DNA of 64,000 bases, taken from Ferrimonas futtsuensis DSM 18154 (lineage in GTDB: Bacteria > Pseudomonadota > Gammaproteobacteria > Enterobacterales > Shewanellaceae). Location of the stretch: contig NZ_AUGL01000020.1 of assembly GCF_000422645.1 (NCBI RefSeq), positions 20,857 through 84,856 on the forward strand, in the 5' to 3' direction. Under the pieces are notes generated by a model. That model saw only the letters and a list, made by a program, of their open reading frames with translations. It searched no databases and was not told where the DNA came from. The first letter of the stretch is position 1; each line of letters starts with the position of its first letter. Of this stretch, positions 45,844-55,521 are shown in pieces. The position numbers and the translations under genes are program-made.

Positions 45844-46683
45844 ATGGTTAGAATAGGTCACTACAACCGCCTTTCCGTCGTTCGCCTCAGCGATTACGGC
45901 GTCTTCCTCGACGGCGGCAAGTTCGGTCACATCCTCCTTCCTCGCAAATTCGTTCCCGAGGGTACGGAGATCGGTACGGAGATTGAGGTGTTCCTCTATT
46001 TCGACTCCGAGGATCAGCTGATCGCCACCACCCAGAAGGCCAAAGCCTGCCTGGGCGAGTTCGCCCTGATGCAGGTGGTGGACGTCAACAACGCCGGCGC
46101 CTTCCTCGACTGGGGGCTGGATAAGGATCTGCTGGTCCCCTATAACCAGCAGAAGGTCCCACTGGAAAAGGGCCGCCACTATGTGGTGCACGTCTATCAG
46201 GATCACCACACCGAGCGTCTGGCCGCCTCCACCAAGCTGGATCGATTTGTGTCGGAACGCCCCGGTCGCTTCAAGCGGATGCAGAAGGTGGACCTGCTGC
46301 TGACCAATAAGACCGACCTGGGCTTTAAGGCGATCGTCAATGACAGCTATTGGGGCGTGCTCTATCACAATGAGATCTTCCGCGATGTCCGCGTCGGTCA
46401 ACGCCTGACCGGCTACATCAAGTGGGTACGGGATGACGGCGGTGTCGACCTGACCCTGAATCCCCCCGCCGCCGAGGCGGTGGATCAGTTGGAGGCTCAG
46501 GTGCTCAAACACCTGGCCGACAACAAGGGGTTCAGCCACCTGGGCGACAAGGCGGATCCGGACGCCATCAAACGGGTGTTCAAGGTGAGCAAGAAGGTGT
46601 ACAAACGCACCCTGGGCAGCCTGTTCAAGGCCGGCAAGATCAGCATAGACAGCGACGGCATCCGCCTGAAGGAGGAGAGCTAA
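45844..46683 (+). CDS. CvfB-like S1 RNA-binding protein (YitL family)
   Basis: This 279-residue protein contains several S1-type OB folds: 'LSVVRLSDYGVFLDGGKFGH' (about 9-28), 'MQVVDVNNAGAFLDWGLDKD' and 'RLTGYIKWVRDDGGVDLTL'. A C-terminal winged-helix-like part, 'AIKRVFKVSKKVYKRTLGSL', follows. This is the CvfB layout. In Staphylococcus CvfB affects virulence gene expression through RNA; the role in Gram-negatives is unknown. Its stop overlaps the start of the DUF2960 gene (TAATG), so the two are translationally coupled. Confidence 0.9.
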   Translation: MVRIGHYNRLSVVRLSDYGVFLDGGKFGHILLPRKFVPEGTEIGTEIEVFLYFDSEDQLIATTQKAKACLGEFALMQVVDVNNAGAFLDWGLDKDLLVPYNQQKVPLEKGRHYVVHVYQDHHTERLAASTKLDRFVSERPGRFKRMQKVDLLLTNKTDLGFKAIVNDSYWGVLYHNEIFRDVRVGQRLTGYIKWVRDDGGVDLTLNPPAAEAVDQLEAQVLKHLADNKGFSHLGDKADPDAIKRVFKVSKKVYKRTLGSLFKAGKISIDSDGIRLKEES

Positions 46684-46922
46684 TGGCCCTGACCATCAGC
46701 TACACCTTCAAGGGCAAACAGAAGCGCATCGGCTATGCCAATGACAAGTACCACGACGCCTTCGAGGCGGTGGCCGCCGCCGAAGGGATCGACACCAGAG
46801 ACTATCTGGCCATGGAGCAGGCGGTACGCATGTCCACCCGGGATAAGAAGACCATCCGCAATTTCCGGGATAACTACATCCGCCAGAAGGGCTTTACCGA
46901 CATCACCGTGGTAAGGGATTAA
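46683..46922 (+). CDS. DUF2960 family protein
   Basis: This 79-residue protein starts 'MALTISYTFKGKQKRIGYAN' and matches DUF2960, small proteins of unknown function in Shewanella-type and Vibrio-type bacteria. It is charged, mostly helical by pattern, with 'RNFRDNYIRQKGFTDITVV' at the end. It begins one base before the CvfB-like gene ends, so it probably works with it. A strong terminator follows. Confidence 0.82.
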   Translation: MALTISYTFKGKQKRIGYANDKYHDAFEAVAAAEGIDTRDYLAMEQAVRMSTRDKKTIRNFRDNYIRQKGFTDITVVRD

Positions 46923-46925
46923 AAA

Positions 46926-46950
46926 AAGGGGCTCAAACGAGCCCCTTTTT
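46926..46950. terminator. Bidirectional terminator, DUF2960 gene and ToxR-like gene
   Basis: Arms GGGGCTC (46928-46934) and GAGCCCC (46939-46945) with A- and T-runs on either side. Confidence 0.88.
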
Positions 46951-46953
46951 CAT

Positions 46954-48282
46954 TTAGAGAGTCAGCTGGGCCCTGTGGGCCCACACCATGGTCTCCCCCC
47001 AGAGTGGCAGACTCCAGACGCCACTCTGGTCATCTTCGTAGACCTGATGCAGGGTCATCTGCTTCTTGGAGAGTACCGCCTTCTGGATCTCCCGGTAGAT
47101 CACCGCCCCCTCTTCGGACAACTCCTCCGGCCGGCGGAAGTCCTGATCTTCCACCTGGATGAGGAACCGCTTGACGGTTCGGCCATCCACCTGGGTCTGT
47201 TGTACGCGGAAGGGACCGGAGAACTGATAGCGCATGCTGATCTCCCGGTTCAGCGCATCGGTGAAACAGGCGGCCACCAGCAGTTGCCCTTTGGATTCGG
47301 ATTGGTACAGCACCGACAGACGAAGATCACCGCGCACGACGTTATCACTCTCTCCGTAGTAATAGACATCGGCCCGGTAGACATCCTCCAACAACCCATC
47401 GGTGGGTCCATCGAAACGGTCCAGCAGGATCTTGTTGTAGGTCACCTGCTCCATCCTCAGCTTGGTGTCCTGCAGCCACTTCAGATCCAGTGACGGCTGA
47501 TAGCCATGGCGACGCACCAGGTTCAGCGGTTGCTTGTCCCGGCAGATACCATCGAAATCCGTGCACAGGGCGATGGAATCAAAGTCGGGACTCTGCTTCA
47601 GATAGCTCTGCTGAGCCTTCACCTCCGGCAGCATCTCGTCTACCCGCTCCCAGTTGGCGATAAACCTCTGCGGCGACACCTTGGGCAGGGTTTCCTCCTC
47701 CTCGAACACCACGTTATGAGCCAGGTTGGGGTGGGAACCCACCGTGAGCGGCTCACTGGAGATGGCGGCCACCGACGGCTGACTTATCAGCTTCAGCCAG
47801 TCCAGAGCATGAGACAACCCGCCGGAGAGGTGCAGGTAAGCCACGGCCGCCAGCGCCCCCCCCAATACCGGCCAGCGCCAGTTCAGGGTCATGACCGGCC
47901 TGGCAGTCGCTCGCCTCGGCTCATTGGCCAACATGGCCTCAGCCACGCCCCCCTGACTGACCTCAATCGGCGGTTCCGGAGTCTCCTCCACATAACAGAG
48001 ACAGTAACCGTGCCTGGGGATGGTCTTGAGCTCGACATCCTGATGCCCCTCCAGCTTTCGCCTCAGGGTGCTGATGCACTGAGTCAGAGAAGACTGGGCC
48101 ACGATCCTGCCTGGCCAGCCCACATCGGTGAGGCGCTGCTTGTCGATGACTTCGCCGTGCTCGGCCACCAGCAGTTTCAGCATCTCCAGCTCGGCAAAGG
48201 AGAGTGGATGAGTCAAGTTCCCTTTGCTGTCGAGCAGCAGACGACGCTCCTCGTCCACAGTCAGATACTTGGATACTTTCAC
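46954..48282 (-). CDS. ToxR/CadC-like membrane-anchored transcriptional regulator
   Basis: This 442-residue protein has an N-terminal OmpR-type winged helix (about 1-100). Within it, 'LSFAELEMLKLLVAEHGEV' and 'LTQCISTLRRKLEG' with 'IPRHGYCL' are typical. One membrane helix follows, 'PVLGGALAAVAYLHLSGGLS' (about 138-157), and then a periplasmic domain of about 280 residues with no recognised fold. ToxR-like proteins bind DNA from the membrane and sense the periplasm. It lies about 200 bases downstream of the multiheme cytochrome gene in the same direction, but a terminator separates them. Confidence 0.85.
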   Translation of the reverse strand: MKVSKYLTVDEERRLLLDSKGNLTHPLSFAELEMLKLLVAEHGEVIDKQRLTDVGWPGRIVAQSSLTQCISTLRRKLEGHQDVELKTIPRHGYCLCYVEETPEPPIEVSQGGVAEAMLANEPRRATARPVMTLNWRWPVLGGALAAVAYLHLSGGLSHALDWLKLISQPSVAAISSEPLTVGSHPNLAHNVVFEEEETLPKVSPQRFIANWERVDEMLPEVKAQQSYLKQSPDFDSIALCTDFDGICRDKQPLNLVRRHGYQPSLDLKWLQDTKLRMEQVTYNKILLDRFDGPTDGLLEDVYRADVYYYGESDNVVRGDLRLSVLYQSESKGQLLVAACFTDALNREISMRYQFSGPFRVQQTQVDGRTVKRFLIQVEDQDFRRPEELSEEGAVIYREIQKAVLSKKQMTLHQVYEDDQSGVWSLPLWGETMVWAHRAQLTL

Positions 48283-48412
48283 ATCGGTCCTCTTAACCCT
48301 GTTAGACGGCCTTGATTCAGGTAAAGGCTCAGCTTAACGACCATGATAATCCCAAATTGAAGTGGGTTTTATTCTGCACCTTCAGCTTTGTGATCCCGGC
48401 CCTGACTCAAAA

Positions 48413-48440
48413 AAGGCCCGGGTGATGAGGCCCGGGCCTT
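48413..48440 (-). terminator. Terminator after the multiheme cytochrome gene
   Basis: Ten-base arms AAGGCCCGGG (48413-48422) and CCCGGGCCTT (48431-48440), with a run of Ts on the minus strand. Confidence 0.88.
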
Positions 48441-48478
48441 GGCTTACAGGGAAACGTTGCACACGCGGGCGTCAGCCC

Positions 48479-50854
48479 TTAGTTAAGACCGTGAACAGAC
48501 TTGAGGTTGTCCAGGTTGTGACACACGGCGCAGGACTCTTCACCTGTGTACTCACCCTCGGCCACACCGAACTGGGCACCGTTCTGCTTCATGTGAGCCA
48601 CCACCTCTTTGCGCACCTGGCGGCGGTCTTCACCGGCCTCGGGGGCACGCTTACCGTGACAACTCAGGCACACGGCTGCCGTGGGGGACACATAGGCATC
48701 GGCTTTGGCATCGACGGCGTAACGCTTGTTGCCGCTGGTGTCTTTGCCGTTGTCCGCATCCAGACCGTCATAGGTGTCCATGTAGTCCAGGTCCAGTGCC
48801 AGTGGCTTACGGCCCACCAGGTACTTGGCATCGAAGCTGTCCCCTTCGTGACACTTGACGCAGTTGGCCAGATCGGCGGAGTACTCGACGTTACGCACCC
48901 AGCCTTCACCGCCCTGGTTGGCGCGGTTGTTGGCGTGCATGGAGTGGATCCACACCTTATGGTCAGGGTGGCTCATGGTCAGCTGTTCCACGTAGTCCGC
49001 ATCACCCTGCTTGGTGTGGGAATCACGGATCACCTGGGTCGGTGGGTTGTTGGCATTGTGGCAGGCCAGACACTCTTCACCGGCGTTGGAGGCGGTGGTC
49101 CAGTCACGCTCGCCCCGTGGACGGAGGTTCTTAACCATCACCTGCTCATCCAGTTGTCCGTCGCCGTCGTTGTCGATGGAACCGGACGCACAGGTGGTGC
49201 CGAAGAAGGCCGAGTCGGTTTTGGTTACCGGGTGGCAGCTGCGGCAGTTCAGGGTCATCTGAGCCATGCCATCGCTGTCGCGCTCGGTCATGCCGTGACA
49301 GGAACCACACTTCTCATTGGTCACCACCTGACGACGTGGACGCTCGGAGAGCATGCCCTGGTCATCGAAGAAGTGCAGCCAGTTGAAGCCCGCGGCACCC
49401 TGGCCCCAGACGCTGGAGGTTTCCTTACAGGACTCCAGGTTCTCACCCTTGGCATCCATACAGAACCAGATGCGAGGCGACACCATGCCGTAGCTGTCGC
49501 TCAGGTCACCGTCGAAGGTGTCGGTCAGGTCAAACGGACCAATCTCGAAGGTGGTCTCACCGTTCTCGTAGTTCAGTACGATGGGGGTGTCCACGTAACC
49601 GGGATACAGCTCTTTGTTGGTAAATACGCGCAGGATCTTACCGCGCTCCATGCCCATGTCATGGCCACCCCAGTTGATGTAGAACTCGGAGTAGTAGAAG
49701 AAATCTGCCTTATCCAGCTGCAGATTCATGGACTGGCCATCCTGATCACGGATGTCTACGGTCAGTTGCACATAACCGGTCTCAGCGGTATCCAGACCAG
49801 CGTCGATGTTGGCCTGGGCCTGAGGCACGGCCACCATCTTGGCGTCGGTCACCGTCAGGTGCACGTTTTCGCGACGAGAGGTCTGTCCCTGGTAGGTGGA
49901 CAGGTGATTCATCTCGATCATCGATTCGCTGTGGCACACGGCGCAGGCGCTGTTGTCTTCACGAGGGCCACCGACGTGATTGGCACCGGTCTCGAAGTCC
50001 ACGTCCGCGTGGCAGGTGGAGCAGGACTCGATGGTGGGCACCTGCTTCCAGTTGGCAAAGTCACTCGCCTCACCAGATTCGTTGTGGCAGTTGTCACAGC
50101 CCCCTACCGGGGCGGAGATCACCCCAATATGAACCTTGTGGGCCAGATTGGTGAACAGGGCCTCTTCACCGACCTTGTTGTCGGCGTGACAGGCGACACA
50201 GGTCTCCACCTCGGTGTATTTACCACCGTGGAAGTCCAGATCATCGTGACAGGAGGCACAGTTCTCCTCGGTCACCACGTTCTTGGAGTAGGAGGGAGTG
50301 TTGCCATCGGGGCGGAAGTCGTGAATCAGGTTGGCGTAAGGCACGTCGGTGCTGCCTACCGCTTCCCCACCGGTACGAACCACCAGACGCAGGCTCTTAT
50401 CATCGGCGATGGTGAAGGCGGACTCGGCGGTCACATCCTTATCGAACTGGTAGCTGTAGGTACCATCCTTGTTGTCCACCAGGGTGCCACAACCGGAGTA
50501 CTTACTGGCAGGGCAGCCTTCTGAGGCCAGCAATTTCCAGGCATGGGCATCGCCCTCCTGGCCTTGCTCCAGTCCAGAGAGGAGAAAGCCGAACTTATCC
50601 AGTCCGACCACGGGCAGCTCCTGCTCGTTGTCCACACTGAAATTCACCTGGGTGTGCTCACCCAGCTCGATGCCGGTGATGGTGACATCCAGGGACTTGG
50701 CACTGTCAGCGACAATCAGTCCAGGGGTGCCGGGTTGGCCAGGCTCGCCGGGGGCGCCGTCTTGACCATTTTTGCCATCGTCGCCGGAACAGCCGGTCAG
50801 GGCTGCGGCCAGCATGGTCGCCAGGCTGGCGACCTTAAAGTTGAGAGGTTTCAT
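48479..50854 (-). CDS. OmcA/MtrC-family undecaheme outer-membrane c-type cytochrome
   Basis: This protein of about 791 residues has a lipobox 'LTGC' (Cys22), then a collagen-like Gly-X-Y stretch 'GDDGKNGQDGAPGEPGQPG', then two heme-rich domains between beta domains. I count eleven CXXCH motifs: CASCH, CVACH, CDNCH, CSTCH, CAVCH, CGSCH, CRSCH, CLACH, CVKCH, CLSCH and CAVCH. Eleven hemes points to the UndA branch rather than the decaheme MtrC or OmcA. It would sit on the cell surface and pass electrons to metal oxides. No mtrA/mtrB-type partner is in the window. The start is the third of three ATGs, seven bases after AAGGA. Confidence 0.92.
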   Translation of the reverse strand: MKPLNFKVASLATMLAAALTGCSGDDGKNGQDGAPGEPGQPGTPGLIVADSAKSLDVTITGIELGEHTQVNFSVDNEQELPVVGLDKFGFLLSGLEQGQEGDAHAWKLLASEGCPASKYSGCGTLVDNKDGTYSYQFDKDVTAESAFTIADDKSLRLVVRTGGEAVGSTDVPYANLIHDFRPDGNTPSYSKNVVTEENCASCHDDLDFHGGKYTEVETCVACHADNKVGEEALFTNLAHKVHIGVISAPVGGCDNCHNESGEASDFANWKQVPTIESCSTCHADVDFETGANHVGGPREDNSACAVCHSESMIEMNHLSTYQGQTSRRENVHLTVTDAKMVAVPQAQANIDAGLDTAETGYVQLTVDIRDQDGQSMNLQLDKADFFYYSEFYINWGGHDMGMERGKILRVFTNKELYPGYVDTPIVLNYENGETTFEIGPFDLTDTFDGDLSDSYGMVSPRIWFCMDAKGENLESCKETSSVWGQGAAGFNWLHFFDDQGMLSERPRRQVVTNEKCGSCHGMTERDSDGMAQMTLNCRSCHPVTKTDSAFFGTTCASGSIDNDGDGQLDEQVMVKNLRPRGERDWTTASNAGEECLACHNANNPPTQVIRDSHTKQGDADYVEQLTMSHPDHKVWIHSMHANNRANQGGEGWVRNVEYSADLANCVKCHEGDSFDAKYLVGRKPLALDLDYMDTYDGLDADNGKDTSGNKRYAVDAKADAYVSPTAAVCLSCHGKRAPEAGEDRRQVRKEVVAHMKQNGAQFGVAEGEYTGEESCAVCHNLDNLKSVHGLN

Positions 50855-51309
50855 CATCATTTCCTTCAATCAGCGGTTTGATTGTTGCCCTTCTCAGGGG
50901 CAGGGAAACCTTAACGCCCTTGCTTCGGAGGCTCCGTGACCGGAGCGATTGCAAAAGTGATGAAAAAACAAACTGTGAAGCAGCCCCCGATGAAAGGCCG
51001 GTTTGCTGCTTGAAGGCAAGAGAAAGGATAAAAAACGGCCTATTTTTTGTTGCACAAAGGTAACGCCGATCCATTTTTGGGTGATTTGGGACACCTTTTG
51101 GGATCCCAAATCGCCCATTACCGCCGATTACTTACCAAAAAACGTGATTAGTCGCCAAATCAGAGCCGAGGGAACGAAAAAGATCTTCTCTCACTGGACA
51201 TGGCGAGGTGCAAACACCGAACTTGGAAAGGTAAAGTCCTGTAAATTCACTCAAATCTGAACCCGAGCTGACCGATAAATGGGGAGTTCATTCTCTCGAG
51301 GATTTCAGG
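50855..51309. other. Upstream region of the multiheme cytochrome gene
   Basis: These 455 bases hold the cytochrome promoter on the minus strand and the leader of the small plus-strand gene. A stem GGCTCCG...CGGAGC lies near 50929-50945. A long near-perfect inverted repeat sits at 51078-51117. No open frame is convincing. Confidence 0.5.
51078..51117. repeat. Near-perfect 14-base inverted repeat
   Basis: TGGGTGATTTGGGA (51078-51091) and TCCCAAATCGCCCA (51104-51117) are complementary at 13 of 14 positions, with a 12-base loop. No T-run follows either strand. It could be an operator, a strong mRNA hairpin, or a remnant of a small mobile repeat. Confidence 0.7.
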
Positions 51310-51570
51310 ATGCAGGTCGGCAACAACTCCAGTCTTGCCCAATATCAAGCCAACTCCGCCACCCAGGCTCGTCAAGGTGAGACGCCGGAACAACCCCGTT
51401 CCCCTGACAGCGACCGTCCTCTGGGAGACGACATCTCCACCTTTGCCCACGGCGCCCTGGGTATGGATCATCCAGAGCGGATTGAAGCGATGGACGATGC
51501 CACCTATGAAGCAGGTCAGTACACCAAGGCAGCAATCGCCATAGGCGGCATCCTGCTGGCCATCGTCTAG
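51310..51570 (+). CDS. Small hypothetical protein with C-terminal hydrophobic helix
   Basis: This 86-residue frame starts MQVGNNSSLAQYQANSATQA, is hydrophilic, then has an acidic stretch 'ERIEAMDDATYEAGQY', and ends in 'AAIAIGGILLAIV', a possible C-terminal anchor or pore-forming segment. GAGG lies about 10 bases upstream of the ATG. The frame composition fits coding. I do not recognise the family. Confidence 0.55.
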   Translation: MQVGNNSSLAQYQANSATQARQGETPEQPRSPDSDRPLGDDISTFAHGALGMDHPERIEAMDDATYEAGQYTKAAIAIGGILLAIV

Positions 51571-51686
51571 GGGGGCTCCCCCCCTTCCCAACCCGGAAAA
51601 GCGTCGTCCCCTAAGATTCGCGGCCCGCATTGGCGGCCCCGCCTCCCGGCACCTATGCTTAGGTTTGTCCCATAAGGAGGCTCCCG

Positions 51687-52043
51687 ATGAAGCAGCTACT
51701 GATTGCCTTGGCGCTGATGCTGAGTGCCTCAGCCCAAGCGCTCGACAGCACCTCACCTCAGGTTAAACTGCTCTATGGTATTCACGATACCGACGGCAAT
51801 CTGGTGCATGCTCAGGAGGTGCTGGTGACTCTGGTGAAGCCCTATTACCTGAGGCTGGACAGGGGAACCGGCGGGCAGTTGGAACTGGTGATCAGCGTGG
51901 ACGAGCTGGCGACCCGCCTCAGCATGTTCTCCCCCGAGCTCGGGGAGTGCGAGTTTACCCTGGAGCGAGAGTATGACGCCGGCACCTGCCACACCCACAA
52001 CGGCAGCAGCATCACCCTGATGATAGATAAGTACAACCGTTAA
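51687..52043 (+). CDS. Small exported hypothetical protein
   Basis: This 118-residue protein has a clear signal peptide, 'MKQLLIALALMLSASAQA', and a strong AAGGAGG ribosome site. The mature part has two cysteines (in 'GECEFTLE' and 'AGTCHTHNG') that may form a disulfide. Its function is unknown. It lies 117 bases after the previous small gene in the same direction. A hairpin follows. Confidence 0.7.
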   Translation: MKQLLIALALMLSASAQALDSTSPQVKLLYGIHDTDGNLVHAQEVLVTLVKPYYLRLDRGTGGQLELVISVDELATRLSMFSPELGECEFTLEREYDAGTCHTHNGSSITLMIDKYNR

Positions 52044-52064
52044 AACGCCTCTTCTGAAACAACC

Positions 52065-52089
52065 ACGCCGGGCAGATGCCCGGCGTTTC
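52065..52089 (+). terminator. Hairpin after the small exported protein gene
   Basis: Perfect 10-base arms ACGCCGGGCA (52065-52074) and TGCCCGGCGT (52077-52086), then TTTC. Confidence 0.7.
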
Positions 52090-52182
52090 GCAATTAGGTG
52101 TTCTGACAGTCGGTCTCACAACTCAGAGTGGCGCAATCTCAGCCAGCCGCAGTTGCCAGATTTTCAATGACAGGGAAATTCA

Positions 52183-54465
52183 TTAGCGTCCCTGACGCTG
52201 AGTCTTTGGGCGCCCCTGAGGCTTACCCCGCCCTGCAGAAGATCCTTTGCCTGCCGCTGTGGGCCGGTTTCCGCCGACCGCCGGCCCCTTGCGCTGCCCC
52301 TGCCCCGGTTTGCCCTTGGCGCCGCCGCGGTTGTCACCGGCAGCCCGGTTGGCCGCCTTGCGCGGCTGGTCGAACTGCTTGAGCCCGGTGTGCTTACTCA
52401 AGGCCGGCTTGCCTCGCCCTGCCTGACCTCTGGGCTTATGTCCCTCCGGCGGCACCAGGCAGTGGGGGCCATGGCCAATCAGCCTGGTCAGCCCCGCTTT
52501 CTTCAGGCCTTCCCGCACCAGAGGCCAGCCCTCGGGATCGTGGTAACGAAGAATCGCCTTGTGAATACGCCGCTCCCGTCCCCCTTTGGCGACGGTCACC
52601 CTGTCCGACTTGTGGCTCACCTTACGCATGGAATCCACCTCGGTGTGCCAAATGGCGGTGGCGTTGGCCAGGGGCGACGGATAGAAGTTCTGTACCTGGT
52701 CCAGTTTGAAGTTGTTCTCCTTCAGCCACAGGGCCAGGTTGGCCATATCCTTGATGCTGGTTCCCGGGTGAGCGGAGATGAAGTAGGGGATCAGGTACTG
52801 CTTCTTGCCCGCCTCCGCGGAGTACTTATCGAACAACTCCTTGAAGCGGTAGTAGCTGCCCATCCCCGGCTTGAGCATCTTGGACAGCGGCCCCTCTTCG
52901 GTGTGCTCAGGGGCGATCTTCAGGTAGCCGCCCACATGATGGCTCACCAGCTCCTTCACATAGCGAGGATCCTCCACCGCCAGGTCGTAGCGCACCCCGG
53001 AGGCGATCAGTACCTTCTTGATCCCCTTCACTTTGCGTGCCTTGCGGTACAGCTCGATGGTCGGGGTATGATCGGTATCCATATGGCCGCAGATATCCGG
53101 GTAGATGCAGGAGAGACGCCGACAGGTGGCCTCCGCCTTGGGACTCTTGCAGCGCAGGTGGTACATGTTGGCGGTGGGACCGCCCAGATCGGAGATCACC
53201 CCGGTAAAGCCCGGCACCTTCTCCTTGATCTCCTCGATCTCCCGGATCACCGATTCATGGCTGCGGCTCTGGATGACCCGCCCTTCGTGCTCGGTGATGG
53301 AGCAGAAGGAGCAGCCCCCGTAGCAGCCACGCATGATGTTAATGGAGGTCTTGATCATCTCATAGGCCGGGATGGTCTGGCCCTGGTACTTGGGGTGCGG
53401 CACCCGCTGATAGGGCAGGTCAAATACCCAGTCCATCTCGTCGGTCTCCAGGGGGATCGCCGGTGGATTCAGCCAGATATGACGGTCGCCGTGACGCTGC
53501 ATCAGCGCACGGGCACAGCCCGGGTTGGTCTCCTGGTGAAACACCCGGGAGCTGTGGGCATAGAGCACCTTGTCCACCCGCACCTGATCATAGGCGGGCA
53601 GCAGGATGTACTGCTTCTCCCAGGGCTTGGGTTTGGCGGGCTGCACCGTGACCGCCTTGACCCCCTGCTCTTGCGCAGGCGTGGCCATATGACAGCCCAC
53701 CTCATCGGCGCCGTAGGGGTTGGGGATGGGGTCAATCTTCCCCGGGGTGTCCAGGGTGGTGGAGTCTAGGCCACTCCAGCCCGGCAGGGCATCCTTGGTT
53801 AGGAAGCCGGTACCGCGGATGTCGCGCATCTCGGAGATGGGCTCACCCGCCGCCAGGCGGTGGGCCACCTCGATGATGGGACGCTCGGCGTTGCCGTAGA
53901 TCAGCAGATCCGCCTTGGCGTCGAACAGGATGGCGCGGCGCACCTTGTCCTGCCAGTAATCGTAATGGGCGATGCGCCGCAGACTGGCTTCGATGCTGCC
54001 GATGGTCACCGGCACATCCTTGTACGCCTCCTTACAGCGCTGGGTGTAGACCACCACCGCCCGGTCCGGACGCTTGCCGTGAACATTGCCCGGGGTGTAG
54101 GCGTCATCATGGCGCAGTCGGCGATCCGCGGTGTAGTGGTTGATCATCGAGTCCATGTTGCCCGCCCCCACGGCGAAGAACAGGTTGGGCTTGCCCAGGC
54201 GCATGAAGTCCTGTTTCGAGGTCCAGTCGGGCTGATCGATCACCCCGACCCGGAACCCCTGAGCTTCCAGCATGCGGCCGACGATGCCCATGCCAAAGGA
54301 GGGGTGATCCACATAGGCATCGCCGGTAATGACGATGATGTCGCAGCTGTCCCAGCCCAATGCCTCCATCTCCTTGCGGGTGGTGGGCATAAAGGGAGCC
54401 GGACCGTAACTCTCGGCCCAGTATTTAGGATATTCAAACAGCTTGGTCTTTGCCTTGGGGATCAT
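52183..54465 (-). CDS. ygiQ: YgiQ-family radical SAM protein
   Basis: This protein of about 760 residues has an N-terminal domain of UPF0313 type (from '[20 protein letters not shown]'). A radical SAM core follows, with '[18 protein letters not shown]' (CX3CX2C, an unusual linker as the family has) and '[15 protein letters not shown]'. A Gly/Arg/Lys-rich disordered tail is at the end (about 690-760). The reaction is not established. I chose the ATG at 54465, as earlier Mets precede a region without homology. It is a single gene. Confidence 0.9.
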   Translation of the reverse strand: MIPKAKTKLFEYPKYWAESYGPAPFMPTTRKEMEALGWDSCDIIVITGDAYVDHPSFGMGIVGRMLEAQGFRVGVIDQPDWTSKQDFMRLGKPNLFFAVGAGNMDSMINHYTADRRLRHDDAYTPGNVHGKRPDRAVVVYTQRCKEAYKDVPVTIGSIEASLRRIAHYDYWQDKVRRAILFDAKADLLIYGNAERPIIEVAHRLAAGEPISEMRDIRGTGFLTKDALPGWSGLDSTTLDTPGKIDPIPNPYGADEVGCHMATPAQEQGVKAVTVQPAKPKPWEKQYILLPAYDQVRVDKVLYAHSSRVFHQETNPGCARALMQRHGDRHIWLNPPAIPLETDEMDWVFDLPYQRVPHPKYQGQTIPAYEMIKTSINIMRGCYGGCSFCSITEHEGRVIQSRSHESVIREIEEIKEKVPGFTGVISDLGGPTANMYHLRCKSPKAEATCRRLSCIYPDICGHMDTDHTPTIELYRKARKVKGIKKVLIASGVRYDLAVEDPRYVKELVSHHVGGYLKIAPEHTEEGPLSKMLKPGMGSYYRFKELFDKYSAEAGKKQYLIPYFISAHPGTSIKDMANLALWLKENNFKLDQVQNFYPSPLANATAIWHTEVDSMRKVSHKSDRVTVAKGGRERRIHKAILRYHDPEGWPLVREGLKKAGLTRLIGHGPHCLVPPEGHKPRGQAGRGKPALSKHTGLKQFDQPRKAANRAAGDNRGGAKGKPGQGQRKGPAVGGNRPTAAGKGSSAGRGKPQGRPKTQRQGR

Positions 54466-54691
54466 GGTGCACCTTTTCTCTTGCAGGGCGCGGATTGTAG
54501 CAGAGTGACGGGGCGCTGGCGATGGCCAGTTTTTAACCACTTAAAGTGTAGGGGATCCTATCCCCGGGCGGCTCTGGACTGGACGGTCAGTGAAATTTGC
54601 ACAAGCCGGGGATGAATCAAGCCATTAGTCTGAAAATGACAGATTCCTGACTGACGCCGCCCGCTGCCACCGGGGACACGGCGCAGGCTGT

Positions 54692-55486
54692 CTAGTGCCT
54701 GTTGCTTATCGCCCTGTCGGCGATGCGGTCGATCAGCCCGGGGGCCACCAGCCTGAGCCAGCGGCCCAGCTTGCCACGCAGCGAGGTGATCAACAGTCGC
54801 TTGCGTGCGGCGATCGCCTCCAGGCACAGCTGGGCGCACTGCTCGGCGGTCATGATCTTCGCTTCCTGCATGGGGCTCTGCCCCAGAGGCTTACCATCCG
54901 GGCCGATGGCACGCTTATGGGTCTGGGAGAGCACGAAGTCGGGACAGATCACGGTAACGGCCACCCCTTGCGGCGCCAGTTCGATGCGCAGAGAGTCGAA
55001 AAAGCCGACCATGGCGTGCTTGGACGCGGCGTAGCCACTGCGGCTGGGGACCCCGGTAAGCCCGGCGACCGAGGCCACCGCCACCACCTGGCCACCGCTG
55101 GCCTTGAGAGCGGGCAGGGCCGCATGGGTCAGGTAGACGGCGCCAAGGTAATTCACCCGCATCAGGGTCTCGTAGATGGACAGGTCTTGCGCTTCGTCGA
55201 AGCGGCTCCACATGGTGATGCCGGCGTTATTGATCAGGATATCAACGCGGCCAAAGGCACCCAGGGTGTGCGCCACCAGGGCCTGACACTGAGATTGTTC
55301 GGCCACGTCACAGGCACACCACTCTGCCCCCTCCCCCAGCTCACCGGCCAGTTGGGCCAAGCGTTCTGAGCTTCTGGCCGCCAGCATCAGCCTGGCGCCG
55401 GCCCGATGCAAGGCGATGGCCAGGGCTCGGCCTATCCCTTCCGAGGCCCCGGTGAGTATGACAACCTTGTCCTGCACTCCCTGCAT
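54692..55486 (-). CDS. Short-chain dehydrogenase/reductase (SDR)
   Basis: This 264-residue protein has the nucleotide loop 'ILTGASEGIGRALAIAL' (residues about 10-26), 'NNAG' at about 93, and the catalytic 'YAASK' Tyr-Lys pair. A C-terminal stretch, 'LLITSLRGKLGRWLRL', is amphipathic or membrane-associated. This resembles the dehydrogenases of the 11-beta-HSD/DltE type. The substrate is unknown. It lies 35 bases downstream of the GGDEF/EAL gene in the same direction and may share its transcript. Confidence 0.88.
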   Translation of the reverse strand: MQGVQDKVVILTGASEGIGRALAIALHRAGARLMLAARSSERLAQLAGELGEGAEWCACDVAEQSQCQALVAHTLGAFGRVDILINNAGITMWSRFDEAQDLSIYETLMRVNYLGAVYLTHAALPALKASGGQVVAVASVAGLTGVPSRSGYAASKHAMVGFFDSLRIELAPQGVAVTVICPDFVLSQTHKRAIGPDGKPLGQSPMQEAKIMTAEQCAQLCLEAIAARKRLLITSLRGKLGRWLRLVAPGLIDRIADRAISNRH

Positions 55487-55521
55487 CTTGTCCCTCCCTG
55501 GGATGGATTAGGCTTTGTCGA

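Noticed and set aside
48362..50524. 720-codon plus-strand frame opposite the multiheme cytochrome
   Set aside because: Antisense to a gene with eleven clear heme motifs; Val/Gly/His-rich with no domains.
51003..51260. 85-codon plus-strand frame after the cytochrome start
   Set aside because: No ribosome site, overlaps the long inverted repeat, and composition looks non-coding.
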